Of a stretch of 64,000 bases of DNA, positions 12,422 through 24,605 are shown one piece after another. This DNA is from Panicum virgatum. Its lineage: Eukaryota; Streptophyta; Magnoliopsida; Poales; Poaceae. Where the stretch lies: NCBI RefSeq assembly GCF_016808335.1, contig NC_053143.1, positions 3,691,398 to 3,755,397 on the forward strand, given 5' to 3'. A program made the position numbers and the translations under genes. How positions within the stretch are numbered: the stretch's first letter is position 1; each line of letters opens with the position of its first letter. The notes under the pieces were generated by a model. That model was not told the DNA's origin and did not search any database. It worked only from the letters and a program-made list of their open reading frames with translations.

Positions 12422-12757
12422 GACTTGTTTAGATCCAAAATTATAAATTCTAAAAGAATGTTGTGGCACCTACGTGGAGAATTAAATCTAGACGAAATAA
12501 AAAAAATTAATTGCACAGTTTGCTTGTAAATTGCGAGACGAATCTAATGAATCTAATTAGACCATAATTAGACACTAAATTGCTACAACAAAGCTACAGT
12601 AAATATATGCTAATGATAGATTAATTAGGCTCATTAGATTCGTCTCGTAGTTTACAGACGACTTCTATAATTAGTTTTGAGATTAATCTATGTTTAATAC
12701 TTCAAATGTGAAAAGATTTCATTTCAAAAAATTTATACGGTATATCTAAACGAGGCC
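12422..12757. mobile_element. MITE of the TGTTTAGAT family
   Basis: Left end ACTTGTTTAGATCC, right end the near-complement TATATCTAAACGAGGCC. The inside carries the motif GAGACGAATCT and its complement AGATTCGTCTC, typical of this common grass family. The family is probably PIF/Harbinger (Tourist-like), by analogy with sister copies here that show 3-bp target duplications. It is non-coding. Confidence 0.7.
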
Positions 12758-13031
12758 AAAATAGTGGTCCGGCTAGTATCACAGGTCAATTGTTGTTGTA
12801 GTAAGGACTCTAGGAATTTGACTGGCACATACCTAAACCTGAATGTAACAAGGAGCACAAAGTAAAATGGCTCAAAATGTAGCGTGACAACCAAACCTCG
12901 AAGTGACATGCCAATGCCATGATGGAGGCATGGAGCATTTGAAGTACGGGTTATGGGGCTGTTGGAGTTTTGGAGAAGAGAAGACATGCCCTTGAATGCT
13001 GATCATCATGAGTTCTTGCTTGGGACAATAA

Positions 13032-13376
13032 GGGATTGTTTGGTTTTAGGGGCTAAATTTTAGTCTATATTACATCAAAGAGAATCTTAGTATTTAGATG
13101 TATTAAATAAAAATTAATTATAAAATTAACTGGAGAACTCTAGGGCTAAACTACGAGACAAATTTAATGAGGTATATTAATCTATGATTAGCGGAAGGCT
13201 ACTGTAGCATCACTGTAGCAAATTATGAATTAATTAGACTCATTAGATTCATCTCGCGAATTAGCACTTAGCTGTCAAAAAAAATTATAAACGAATTTTA
13301 TTTAATACTCTAAAATAGTAAGATTTCTTTTGATGTAACAGGGACTTAAAAAAAGCTCTTGGAAACAAACAAGGCG
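13032..13376. mobile_element. MITE of the GTTTGGTT type
   Basis: Left end GGATTGTTTGGTTTTAGGGG, right end GGAAACAAACAAGGCG. The inside has GATTCATCTCGCGAATTAG and ACTGTAGCA motifs shared by grass Tourist-like elements. The terminal repeats are imperfect and no clear target duplication is seen. Confidence 0.6.
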
Positions 13377-13451
13377 TTAAGTCTGTTGCAGAACTGGAAC
13401 CAATGTTAATAATACAATCGGCTGCCAGTCTACTTCTATAGTAGTTATAGT

Positions 13452-13686
13452 TGTTAAGAATAAAAGTGAAAGAGAGAAAGAGATTGAGGGAATGATTGAT
13501 CTGTTGTATTAATTGATAGAGATTACAGTTTATATACAAGACCAAGGGAGCCCGAAGGGACATGCCATTTTGGGATGGCCCCTTCGGGGTGGTCCTTTCG
13601 GGATGGCCCCTTTGGAGTGGTCCCTTCATGAATTACTAATTAACTAATTACAACAATTGATCACTAATCTAATTTTCTTCACAACA
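13452..13686 (-). repeat. Left LTR of the copia element (3' LTR in element sense)
   Basis: A 235-bp LTR with TGTTAAG and ACAACA ends on the plus strand. The target-site base run ATAGT precedes it and the purine tract follows it. It contains GCCCGAAGG and TTCGGG-rich repeated words. Confidence 0.88.
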
Positions 13687-16600
13687 CTCCTCCTTGATCA
13701 ATTTGTTCTTCTTGTGGTCTTCTAATCAATTTGATCTTCTTGTGGTCTTGTAATCAATCGGAAAATCTCCTTGAAAACCCTATGAGAAAAATCAGGAGAT
13801 GTATGTATGTATATGTCATGGGAAAAAACTCCTTAAACCCTTTTGGGAAAATAGGAGAACTTTGATATGACATATATGTTGGTATTCCATTAAAACTCCT
13901 TTAAAACCTAGTAGGAACATATAAGGAGAAAATGATATGGAATATCGTTGATTGCAAACTTATATGAGGAAAAGCTCGAAAGGAAAACTTATAAGTAAGT
14001 TTGAATGATTATGATCTGTTGATCATGTGTGAACTTATTCTCCCCCAAAACCCGATGGGAAAATATGAGAAGAAATTATATCTTGAATATCTTCTTAAAA
14101 ACTCTGTTGAGAAAATAGAAGATATGATATATGTAATATGTCTCGAATATTCCTTTTAAAAACCTCGGTGGGGAAAATTGGAGATATGACATAAAATATT
14201 GCCTCATTAAAAACCTATATATGAGAAAAACCTTGATATGAAAACTCATTAGGAAAAGAGTACAATTATAAAATCTGATGATTATGGTTGGTTGTATAAG
14301 TTATGATTAAGAGAGAATCTCCCTCTGAGTCTTGCAAATCTCATGATTTGGTTTGCAAGATTTCTATATCCCCATAAAATAGTTTAGGAGCAATGTATTT
14401 AGTGATATTGCCCTTTATATAGCTTGCATTCTTTTGCACAAATGCAAGCAAATTATCTTCATAGATAATTGTTGATTTCATGATTGAACCAATACCACAT
14501 GACTATTGTATGTAGTTGATCATTCTGTGAAGCTTCATATAATGTAATTATTTCAGAATGATTAGTGGGTATAGCTACAAGAGTCAGTTTTGATAATTTC
14601 CAAGATGTAGTAGTTTCATCGTGTAAAATTATAAAACATGTTTAAGGTCTGGCATTGTGGGGGTCAGACATATAGTGTAACCAACTATGGTCTTGTCTTG
14701 GTTAAATCCAAGATCAATTGTGCCTTTGAAAATATCTGAAGATATTCTTAATTCAGATCCAATGGCATTTTGTTGGATCTATGCTATGTCTAGCAAGTAA
14801 ATTTATAAGCTCTATTACCATTATAGATAATGTTCAATGATTCCATAGAATCATAATTTAATTATTCAGAGAAGCCTTATATTGATGTGATGCTTCAGAA
14901 TGATAGACCAAAGTTTTTTATTAGAATCTATTCTGACGATTCATATGAAACTTTAGTACTTTGATATCAGTTTATAATCTGGCAAAATAGGGATTAGTTA
15001 GCCAGTATTGATATTCCACTTTTATTGTGTTCTGATTTGATAATAACATAATCAAAAATTTTTGTGCCATCTAGATATCTGCGGATATCTGATTTGACTC
15101 CGACCTGTATGGCATTGTTGGAGTTGCGCTAATTTGAGCTAGCAAAGTATCTACAAAAGCAATATCAGGCCTGTTGCAATTTGTATGATACAATAGCGAT
15201 TTTGGCACTCAGTTTCTATCCCAGGGTCTAAATGGGTATTGATCCATTTTTAGGGATTGAATGAACACAAGTGTTTGATAGATACGATTGTTCAATATTA
15301 ATTGAATATTGACAAACTGATATATGTGCTTAAGTTGAAAACTTAAACATCTGTTGGTCTTGCCAACTTTCATCTCGAATTCCGTCATAAATGAACGCTT
15401 GTTGTTTGTGTGTTGAGATGATGCAAATTCCATTTGGAATTTATTTATGAACACACATATGCATTCATAGTGATTAGAGTAATCTTTTTATAGGAGATAC
15501 TCATGTAGTCAGTTGTACCACAATCAATCTGACTATCTCAAGTCATAGAGTGATTTGTATGTAATTATATGTTGCGATTTTTCATTTTGGATTTGAACAC
15601 AAAATCCTCTAGGTATATATAAATCCAAATGTATCAAATTCAATTGATCTGCCAATAATTGAATATGGGAACATAACTCTCACGTATACCTTGATGGTAT
15701 GTTTGTTGGTCTCTGTGCGAAACCATATTCTACAAGCTCTCGTTATCTCACCACCTTGCTTTCTTGAAGAAAAGCATTATGAAAAGTAAATAATACTTTC
15801 TTATATAAAAATGAGAGCACTTCTCCTTAATTACCACCTTTTGATTTGACCCAATTTGAGTGTTTGTTAACACTCTGCCTAGGACTTTTTGGTCTAAATC
15901 AGTTAAAGGTGTATAGCAATTTTCAATAGGAGTATATGTCGACAAATTTGTAGTCTTAATATGATTAATCGATCAGAATCAATATATATGTTGTGAGAAA
16001 TTAACCCTTTTAAAATTCTATGTCATTTCCCACGACCATAGAATTAGGGCGTTCCACGACCCAGTGCCTAAATTACATGCACATATACTGGGCTTTTGAA
16101 TGCAAAATATTCATAGGCTTTGAATTCGAATAAATCCATAAAATGTCTTACAACATTCATAATGTTGATTTGCATTTACTGTCTTGGAGGATGTCTCCCT
16201 TTATTTCCGCGGATGCTTGTAATAAGCTGTATTTCTAGGTTGTGACCATGCTTCTCCCCCTCTTATGGGAGTTGAGTGACATTTCACTTCTTTCTGGCAC
16301 TTTACTTGTAGGAATATTATTTGATGACACTTTTGATGAGTAAAGGCATTTGGCAGGTTATTTGCAATATATGTTCCGAACTATTGATTCAGATATTATT
16401 TGTATATACGTGGATATGAGGATCAAATGTGATAACACTCTTCTATAATTTATAATTTCTGGCATTCTCTATATGTGGTATTAATCTTCCCCTAATGCCT
16501 AGAATTGTCCTCAAAATGTAGTCAGCATACGGGCTAGTGAATAAATGAATTAATCCCTTATGAGTGATCCAAGACATTTTATGAATGACGGATAAATATC

Positions 16601-17056
16601 TTGTATGGATCCTCAATGTTCATGGATTTATGCTGTGGTGGTGATATCGGTATGTGTGAAACATAACCGACACACAGATGGGAAATATTTAGCTGAGGCC
16701 AGATTCCACGTAATTACTGCTACGGGGGGTGCCGTTATGATTGCAGTAAGACAAATTTGAATTAAATTTACCTTTTGTAAGACATCATGATGCCAACATG
16801 ATGTTGGTGATTTGTAATTCTATGATAATGGTCTGTCAATTAATCTCTTGATAAGAGATTTGGCTAATCCATTTTATGTATGTATATATGATATAAAAAT
16901 GTTCCACATTAATGCCTAGAGCCATACAATAATAATTGAAGGCTTTTGAGGAGAGTTTAGCGGCATTATCGATCCTGATGATTTGAGCAATGAATCATGC
17001 AGAGGCATGATTTTAATGTGGATAACAGAAACAAATGGGACCGTCTAGTTGATGCA

Positions 17057-17284
17057 TCAATAAGTACTATGAAGTACCAATATGGTCCGGCTAATGGATG
17101 AATTGACCACTGCTTGAATGCGTCCAAGGAATTGTAGCGGTTCAACCTTGATCTTAAGAAAAGAGGTTCTTAAGATTAATTTTCTCATGGCACATGCAGT
17201 GCATACAAAATCTGAAGATTTGGAAAATTTTGAATTATTTATGTGGTGACCAATTGAATTGCTAATAATTTTAACGTCATCCAA
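17057..17284 (-). pseudogene. Copia GAG-pre-integrase fragment
   Basis: On the minus strand a 75-codon open stretch contains CTACAMRKLILRTSFLKIK, followed by EPLQFLGRIQ. This is the zinc-binding pre-integrase segment of Ty1/copia polyproteins, where the CxxC pair precedes a KLI..PS motif. The CTAC pair is kept. The flanking sequence is closed by stops in all frames, so it is a relic of the polyprotein and not a gene. Confidence 0.75.
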
Positions 17285-19499
17285 ATTTTAGGATGACTAA
17301 GGCGATGATGCCTTATCTTGATGATATCAAGATTCTAAAAATTATCTTGTACGCAACATTTTACGAGTTTGATGTATGTAATACAATCTCGTGGATATAG
17401 AAGGAATTCTTTCAAGCATTTTGCTTGATATATCTGCTGATTTATGATGAATTGATATTCATTATTGTTGCCATTATATGGTTTCATATGGAAACCATTC
17501 TGACAGATATCTCTATAACTCAATAGGGAGAATTAATATGGTTCGACCAAAACCAATGATAATATCGCATCATGCGATTTGTGTGAAATTTTCTTTACTC
17601 TTGTGAGAGTTTGGAAGTATTTAATTTCCCTAAGTATAGTATTAGTGGGACCAGTTCAACTAAATAGATTCCTTCTTCATTTGGATTGTTTCTATGGGAT
17701 AATCCTTGACAACAAATATTTACGACACAATATGAATATGGCTAGGTAATCAAGTTGCTGGAAATTATGGAGATTAAGTTTTCTCCAAATATGTCGTTGA
17801 ATTGAAATTCCACGACCATATCGTCAGTGCTCAATAGGTTGTTCCACATAGTGGGATCTCCTCATTATTTTGTTCTGTAGAACATTTTCATTGTGTTCCG
17901 TAGGAACATTTTGGAGTAACTATTGTTAGTAGGTCTTCCCTTGAACTTGTTTTACCAATGGATTTCAAGAATAAGTCAACCAAATATCTAGCGGTGTTGC
18001 ATTTTTAGTGATGTGATTGTGACAATCACAATGTTTGACAAACTTGAAAGTTGTCATATTGAGTATTTTTCTAAAAATGCTTTTGCCTTTGTTAGGACCC
18101 TTATATTTGTGATATTCCTTGGTGTTTCCTATGAATTTCATGCCACTAAATTTCATTTTTTGTATTCTGATCATTGAATTTATTTTCTGATAGTAGTGCT
18201 GAGCCCTGCGGGGCGTAGTTGATGGTTCTTTGTTAAGAGCGCATCATATTTTTCTACCTATAGTAGGTCATATATGAGATCAGAATATTTGGCATTGCTA
18301 TGCCGAAGGTATTGCTGTTGCAATTACCTATTTGAAAAAGACATCATCTATATTTTGATCACAAATTTGAAGCTTGCAACAAATTTTGGGTACTGCAGAA
18401 TTGAATTCTGCAAAAAATTTTAGTTCATAAGGTGAAGTGGGGACCACTTGCACCATGCTTCTAAAAAAATAATTGCCCTATGTTTTATAACATTATTTGA
18501 GTGCAACCCAAAGTTTGTGTGGATTTTTGTTTTTTTAATATCTTGAGATATGAGTACATATGATTTCTCAAAAAATAACGTGGTTATTTGGTTGTTGCTG
18601 AAACATAGGCTAGTGTATAGGTTCATTGATGCCGTCAATAAAACTTTTGTTGTTAGCAATATTTTGATAAGTATAGTCCAGGACAGATAGTTGTGACTAT
18701 CAGATGTAGTTTAGTGAAATCCTTCTTGACTAGATGAGCCATTTTTTTACATGAAATGTCATGTATATTATTAATTTTCTGTGGTAAATTAAAATTTATG
18801 TGTGTAAATTTAAGCAAAATAGTGAAACAAGATGATTCTTGAATCATAGTTTAAGGTATAGTGATTTGAATAGTGTAACTATTTTTATGATATTCCTGCA
18901 GGAATAAATGACTTGATAGTGTTAATATATACAAATTTAATTGTATAGAATATTTTGGATATACACATTATAGGTAGTCATCATAAGATGTAGACCTTTA
19001 ATAATGGGCAAGTAACTTGCTGCCTAAAAGCATGATCTCAGGGCAAATAAATTCTTAAAGAACTTATTGCAGCCGATGCTTAGGTCTCCATTACCTTGTG
19101 TTTTTTTCCAAAATTGATTTATATACCTTAATTTGAATTTTACATATTGCTACATGATGTAGAATGTAAATTATGTGCTAAATTGATAGTAATTTAAATA
19201 AAATAAATAGCACATGAAAAGATTGTTCAAATAATTTGCATAATCAATGTGAAATCTGCGGATCACATATGTTTAATTACTGCGGTAATTGTAAAATCTA
19301 TATTAGGATGGTACTTAGAATCTGAACCTGATGGTTTAGATAGATATTTACAATAATTATGCAAATTCGGAATAGTCTAAGGACTAAAACAGAACAATCT
19401 AAGGCCTCAAATAAAATATATAGAACAAAAATATGCTAAAAACATAAATAGATAAAGTTCTAGGGGCCTCATAGTGATTTTGTAGAGGAATTGAGGGGG

Positions 19500-19882
19500 G
19501 CGGGTCGGCTTGGGCCGCCTGTAGGCGGCTCGGCTCGCGTTTTTTTTTTATATTTTTTAAAATCATTTTTTATAGAAATATATTTTCAGTTTCACAATTT
19601 ACATGTTTATACCCCTACCGCCCGGCAGGGGGGCGGCAGGGGGCCTACCGCCCGTCTGCGGGGCGGGCGGCCCCCTACCGCCCCCCTGCCGGGCGGTAGG
19701 GGCTTATATGTAATTAAAATTTGTGTTTTATCACATGGAGGCCCCTACTGCCCGGCAGGGGGGCCGCAGACTCCCCCCAATATAAAAGCCGAGGTCCCCC
19801 CACCTGCATTTGCAGCAAACAACATCCATAGACGGAAAAAGGAGAGACGTGGAGTGAGGGAGGGAGTTGCAACAGCGAAGCC
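19500..19882. repeat. Left arm of a large fold-back inverted repeat
   Basis: About 380 bp that match, with some differences, the reverse complement of 20154-20520. The arm contains short GC-rich palindromes (ACCGCCCGGCAGGGG and its complement CCCCTGCCGGGCGGTAGG) and a TATA-like ATATAAAAG near 19780 that points to the centre. It lies inside the copia element and was probably inserted there. Confidence 0.8.
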
Positions 19883-20153
19883 ATGAAAATTCATGTAAAG
19901 GGGGACAAACATCCATGAAAATCCTCCAAAATCGGAGGCAGTCATTGCCTTATGCTGCAATATTTAGAAACAAGTTTAATATTATATTTCACTATCCAAA
20001 ACTTAATTCTATTTTAATAAGTCTGTAATAAACTTAAATTTTAATACTGAACTGAAATTTTAATACTATAGCATTAATTAAATTAAATTGTTTTACAATA
20101 TTAATGGATTCATACGTAACTTATCTGCGGATCACAAGTGCGGAATCCGGCAG

Positions 20154-20520
20154 GGCTTCGCTGTTGCAACTCCCTCCCTCACCCCACGTCTCTCCTTTTC
20201 CCTCTATGGACGTTGTTTGCTGCAAATGCAGGTGTGGGGGGACCTCGGCTTTTATATTGGGGGAGCTTGCCGCCCCCTGCCGGGCGGTAGGGGGCTCCAT
20301 GCGATAAAACACAAATTTAATTACATATAGGCCCCTACCGCCCGGCAGGAGGGCGGCAGGGGGCGACCGCCCCGCAGACGGACGGTAGGCCCCGGGGTAT
20401 AAACCTGTAAATTGTGAAACCGAAAATATATTTCTGTAAAAAACGATTTTGAAAAATATAAAAATAAAAAAACGCGCTCGGCTCGGCTAGGCCTGTGGGC
20501 CGATTCGGCCCCTTTGGCCC
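20154..20520. repeat. Right arm of the fold-back inverted repeat
   Basis: The inverted partner of 19500-19882, separated from it by about 270 bp of AT-rich spacer. It carries the same GC palindromes, and its TATA-like box also points to the centre, so the two would give convergent transcription. No coding sequence is seen in it. Confidence 0.8.
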
Positions 20521-21551
20521 AGGCAGTTTGGCCTGTTGGCCCGTGTCTAAGGGTGAGGGGGCGGTTAGGGTTGCCCTGACCCGTCGCCCGCCCCTTGAGC
20601 GCCGCCTCCTGGTGGATGCGCCGTCGCCGCCAGTGTGTGCCGTCGCTGGCGCGCCTTGCCGGTGCCGTCGACGATGCGCGGCGCTGCCGCGCCATTCCGG
20701 CCTCCGTGCGCCGCCGTTGGCCGGCCGCCGTCCTTCCTGTGCGCCGCCACGAGGTACTACCTCTCTGCCCCACTTTCTTGGGCCGTCCGGCCCCCATGTG
20801 CGCCGGGTGATGCCAGTCGCCCGCCATGCCAGGGCGGCGTGCCATGGGTGGGTGAGGGGGTGCTGTGTTTGACTCGCGGCCGCCGATGGCGAGAATGTGG
20901 TCGTGGAGGAAATCCGGCCGAGGGCGGCGCCACCGTTGGTGGTGGAGGTGCTGGCACCGCGGATGCGGGCGCCGCCGCCGATGGCGGTATCGCGGGCGTT
21001 GCCGTGCGTGGAGTTGTGGGCGCCGAGGGTGCCCTTGTTGATGAAACAGCGGGCGCCGCTGGCGCCATGGCCGGTGGAGGAGGAGGTTCAGGCGTCGTTG
21101 GTGCCTTCGCCGGTCCACTGGTGGTGTGCCGCCAAGGGCGTCGATTAAGTGCGGGCCTCGGCCACCATGGAAATGGCGGCCATGGTGGTGACGGTGTCCT
21201 GTGAGACGCCGGCCATGGAGGATAAAGGAATGGCTTCCTTTCCTCTGGAAGTGACGACATCAACAACGACCAGTGCAGTCGGCAAGAGGGAGAACGAGGA
21301 ATCCGTTCTCCTGTGCAAAGAAATGTAAGATTGTAGTGTACTCTTACTTGTTGAAGTTTAGGCCTCGTGGCCTCTGTTCTATCTTTTTTCTTTGCGTTGC
21401 ATGAGTTCTCGTCGAATTCGTGAGGTCGACAGCCCTCCGGTGTGCGTGTTCTCATCGAGTTTCCTGTTGCTTTCTTCTTGCATGAACTCGGCGAGTTCTT
21501 TTTCGTTATGGGCGAGATGGCCGATCGAGAGCAGTCACGTGACTGATAACG
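20521..21551. other. GC-rich leader-like part of the copia element
   Basis: Between the inverted repeat and the right LTR lies very GC-rich sequence with Pro/Ala/Arg-rich open frames on both strands. In element orientation this is the 5' leader and gag start region. I recognise no gag motif and treat the frames as compositional. Confidence 0.4.
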
Positions 21552-21772
21552 TGTTAAGAATAAAAGTGAAAGAGAGAAAGAGATTGATGGATTGATTGAT
21601 AGATATTACAGTTTATATACAAGACCAACGAAGCCCGAAGGAACATGTCCATTCGGTATGGCCCTTTTGGGTGGTCTTCTCGGGATGGCTGGTTTCTTCG
21701 GAGTGGTCCCTTCATAAATTACTAATTAACTAATTATAACACTTTATCACTAATCTAATTTTCTTCACAACA
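21552..21772 (-). repeat. Right LTR of the copia element (5' LTR in element sense)
   Basis: A 221-bp LTR similar to the left copy, but with an internal deletion of about 16 bp near 21590 and scattered substitutions. On the minus strand it is followed by the primer-binding-like CGTTATCAG. Confidence 0.88.
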
Positions 21773-21777
21773 ATAGT

Positions 21778-22082
21778 TAACTCTGAGGAAGTGCTGAGCT
21801 GACATTCCCGGCTAGTATTCGCTCCAATTCCGTGACTTTTCATTCTATCCTTCTCTATAGTATAAAAAAGAGCAGTGGGAATATCAAATATATCATCCTT
21901 TTTACCTTGTGCATTTGTGCAAGCAGCAACCTTTCGGAGGAAGAAAAAAAATACACTAGAAAGAATGGGCTGGCTGGCTGGCTGACAGCAACTGCAGTTC
22001 ATCCTATCATCATGGTTGCTCTGCTCTGCTAAATTTCTGGGGTCAACAAGTCAAGTCAGATAAACAATTCAAATCTTACTGA
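21778..22082. other. Intergenic stretch
   Basis: I see no gene or clear repeat here. It contains a short GGCT-rich run near 21967. Confidence 0.3.
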
Positions 22083-22391
22083 GGCCCCGTTTAGATCCCA
22101 AAAACTCCCACAAAAACCAAACTTTTCATCACATCTCTATCACATCGAAACATTAAATGTAGCAAATGATCCATGCATGGAGTACTAAATGTAGATAAAT
22201 AAAAAAACTAATTGCATAGTTTTGATGTACGTTGCGAGACGAATCTTTTGAGGCTAGTTAGGTCATGGTAGGACAATATCTACCACAAACAAACGAAAAG
22301 TGCTACAGTGTGGTATATTGTTTTTTTCCTGTCGCTACAGTGCTTTCCAAGGGAACTAAACACAGCCTTTCCAAGGGAACTAAACACAGCC
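22083..22391. mobile_element. Tourist-like MITE with 3-bp target duplication
   Basis: Left end GGCCCCGTTTAGATCCC, right end GGAACTAAACACAGCC. TGA is present on both sides (22080-22082 and 22392-22394), consistent with a PIF/Harbinger-type 3-bp duplication. The right end is duplicated: TTTCCAAGGGAACTAAACAC and following bases occur twice in tandem with a 24-bp period (about 22344-22391). Confidence 0.75.
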
Positions 22392-22436
22392 TGAAATGGA
22401 CTATCAGATCAAAGAAAGAGTGGATCCAGCAATAGA

Positions 22437-22739
22437 CCTTGTTTAGATCCCAAAATTTTTTCAGCACTAATTATGAGTATTAAATGTGGATAACTGACAA
22501 AATCTATTCCATAACCCTAGGTGTAATTGCGAGATGAATTTTTTAAGCCTAATTGGACCATTATTAGACAATGTCATACTACAGTAAACAACCTCTAATG
22601 ATATATTAATGATTCGTCTCACGATTTAATGTCCATCCATGTAATTAGTTTTATAATTAAATCATGTTTAGTCTTCTAATCTTCCATTGAAATTGCTACA
22701 GTGAAATTCGTCCAAAAATTTACTAGATCCAAACACAAG
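22437..22739. mobile_element. MITE of the TGTTTAGAT family
   Basis: Left end CCTTGTTTAGATCCC, right end AGATCCAAACACAAG. The inside has the family words GCGAGATGAAT and GATTCGTCTCACG. I cannot define the target duplication with confidence. Confidence 0.65.
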
Positions 22740-22828
22740 ATTTATAATTTGAGTTAACTAATCTTCATTTTTATAATTTGAGTGTTTTGGGCAACAAAAC
22801 ATCTGAGTGTAACGTAGACACGCTCTTT

Positions 22829-22930
22829 GGGCTCTGTTCGGCTGGTTGTGGCTGACTGGCTGGTGGCTGGTGACTAGTGTTGATTTGATGTGAGAAAAAA
22901 ACACTGCTGTTAGTTTCCAGCAGAACAGAA
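22829..22930. mobile_element. Miniature TIR element, about 100 bp
   Basis: Left end GGGCTCTGTTCGGCTGG, right end CCAGCAGAACAGAA. This short imperfect inverted-repeat element belongs to the TGTTCGGCTG type common in grasses. The following sequence, 22931-23505, is AT-rich, ends a possible Stowaway-like piece at GAGGGAGTA (23241-23249), and holds no gene. Confidence 0.5.
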
Positions 22931-23505
22931 TAAGAGAAGAGTCAAGGTTTTACCTAGCGGTGTTCTCTGTTACTCTAATCTAAACGAGAGATAAGAACAC
23001 GGTGAATTTAGACTTATTGAAAGTCATCTGGAACATCAACACGTTCCAAAAAAATTACTTTGATCACTAAATTTTTACTTTAAAAAACTTATAACATATA
23101 GTCAAAATATATTTTTTATAAAACTACATTTCAAGATAAATCTATTTATATCGCTTTATATTTTCAAAGTTAACTCAAAAAATTTTATTTATAGTTAAAG
23201 TTTAAAATATTTGCTTAAAACAACTTTCTTTTTTAATAAGAGGGAGTATATTTTTCACAATTCTTGGCAGTGAAGTGATGTGACACCATCATGAAGGATT
23301 GAAGGAGGTGGATAGATATGGGTTCCCTCGCTCAGCAGTAATAACGGGGCAGTTGACTGAAGCTGAGATGGGTATATGGGATGGCCATCATTCGCTGATG
23401 CCTCGGGACAGGGAGAGATCCGTTGCAGGATCAGCAAGAACATTTGAGTTGACAGCCTGAGTACTCTACGCACTCTGCACTTTGCAGTACTTTGCTAGGG
23501 CTGTG

Positions 23506-23591
23506 GGGGCTGTTCGGCTGATCCAATGAATATTATTATGTGAGAGAAAATAAGCCGAGATAAGCCAAAATTAGATCAGCCGAATAGCCCC
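23506..23591. mobile_element. Miniature TIR element, 86 bp
   Basis: Its ends are 18 bp long and complementary except for one base (GGGGCTGTTCGGCTGATC against GATCAGCCGAATAGCCCC). The last four bases overlap the first bases of the next MITE. Confidence 0.65.
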
Positions 23592-23861
23592 GTTTAGATC
23601 TCTGGAAAAGGTGGAAGAAAAAGTCGCATCGGATACTGTAGCACACTGTAGCATTTTTTGTTTTTTTTGGTAAATATTGTCCTACCATGACCTAACTAAG
23701 CTCAAAAAATTCGTCTCGCAACGTACATCAAAACTATACAATTAATTTTTTTATTTATCTACATTTAGTACTCCATGCATGAGTCATTTGCTATATTTAA
23801 TATTTCGATGTGATGGAGATGTAATGTAAAATTTAGAGTTTTTTGAGATCTAAACACACCC
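23588..23861. mobile_element. Tourist-like MITE next to the ZPR promoter
   Basis: Left end CCCCGTTTAGATCTC, right end GAGATCTAAACACACCC. TAG is duplicated on both sides (23585-23587 and 23862-23864). It lies about 370 bp upstream of the ZPR TATA box and shares internal words with the other members of the family in this window. Confidence 0.75.
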
Positions 23862-24226
23862 TAGATGTAATCGAGTGCAGAGGTTAAATGCCCATTGACC
23901 TTTTGACACCGGGCTTACCTTGTCTACTCGCTCGGGGAGAGAGAGAAGAAGCGGCAAAGCCGCGAAGGAAAGAACAAGAGACTGACAAGACCGAGGAGGA
24001 AGAACATGATGATGGCGTATCTTTGGACCTTCTTCCCTGGACTGCGTCATCAATTCATCTCCATCTATTAGAGTTCTCAATTTGTTGACAGCTAGCCTAG
24101 CCACCACACTCACCCGGACTCTAGTCTGCAGCTGCAGCTGCAGGAGGATGATAGATGACGCACAGGCACAGCATTGACCATGAACATAGTCTCTGGTTCT
24201 CCATTGAGGAGGAGCTCGAGGGCCAG

Positions 24227-24236
24227 CTATAAATAG
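24227..24236 (+). promoter_or_regulatory. TATA box of the ZPR gene
   Basis: CTATAAATAG lies about 370 bp before the start codon. The spacing implies a long leader, probably with an intron ending at the TGTGTGCAG just before 24580. Confidence 0.6.
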
Positions 24237-24605
24237 CCACCCACGCCACGCATACTTGAGCGCAGCACAGCGGAACATACCCCCCTACACATCATCTGCA
24301 TTTGAAGGCTAACCGCGCGCTTCAGGCTTCAGAGAGAGGTGCTTGAAACTCTGCAGAGCGCTCTCTTGAAATCCTCCTCCGTTTCTTGTTTATTTCAAGT
24401 TGAGGTTTCGTTTAAATTTGGATCTTGCACGTTCCGACATACAAATGCATTCATAACCCTCTTCTTTCTCTCTGCAATTTTGGCACTGTTCATACGCTCG
24501 TACTAATAATACTTCAATCATGTGACACATGTGTTTTCTGAACCTTATTTTTGTGGTTTCGGATGCATGTGTGCAGTGCAGATCGGCAAGAAGGCGGCGG
24601 GATAG

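Larger units (their letters stand above)
13452..21772 (-). mobile_element. Ty1/copia LTR retrotransposon, degenerate, minus orientation
   Basis: An 8,321-bp element with a matching 5-bp target duplication, ATAGT (13447-13451 and 21773-21777). LTRs at 13452-13686 and 21552-21772 start TGTTAAG and end ACAACA. The direction is set by two signals read on the minus strand: a CGTTATCAG primer-binding-like stretch next to the right LTR, and a purine tract AAGGAGGAG touching the left LTR (13687-13695). Inside, copia GAG-pre-integrase similarity on the minus strand is seen near 17.1-17.2 kb. All reading frames are broken by stops, so the element cannot be autonomous. The two LTRs differ by several substitutions and a deletion of about 16 bp, so the insertion is not recent. 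Confidence 0.88.

Noticed and set aside
20321..21455. Pro/Ala-rich frames inside the copia element
   Set aside because: Compositional frames in the GC-rich leader and inverted repeat; no gag, protease or other motif.
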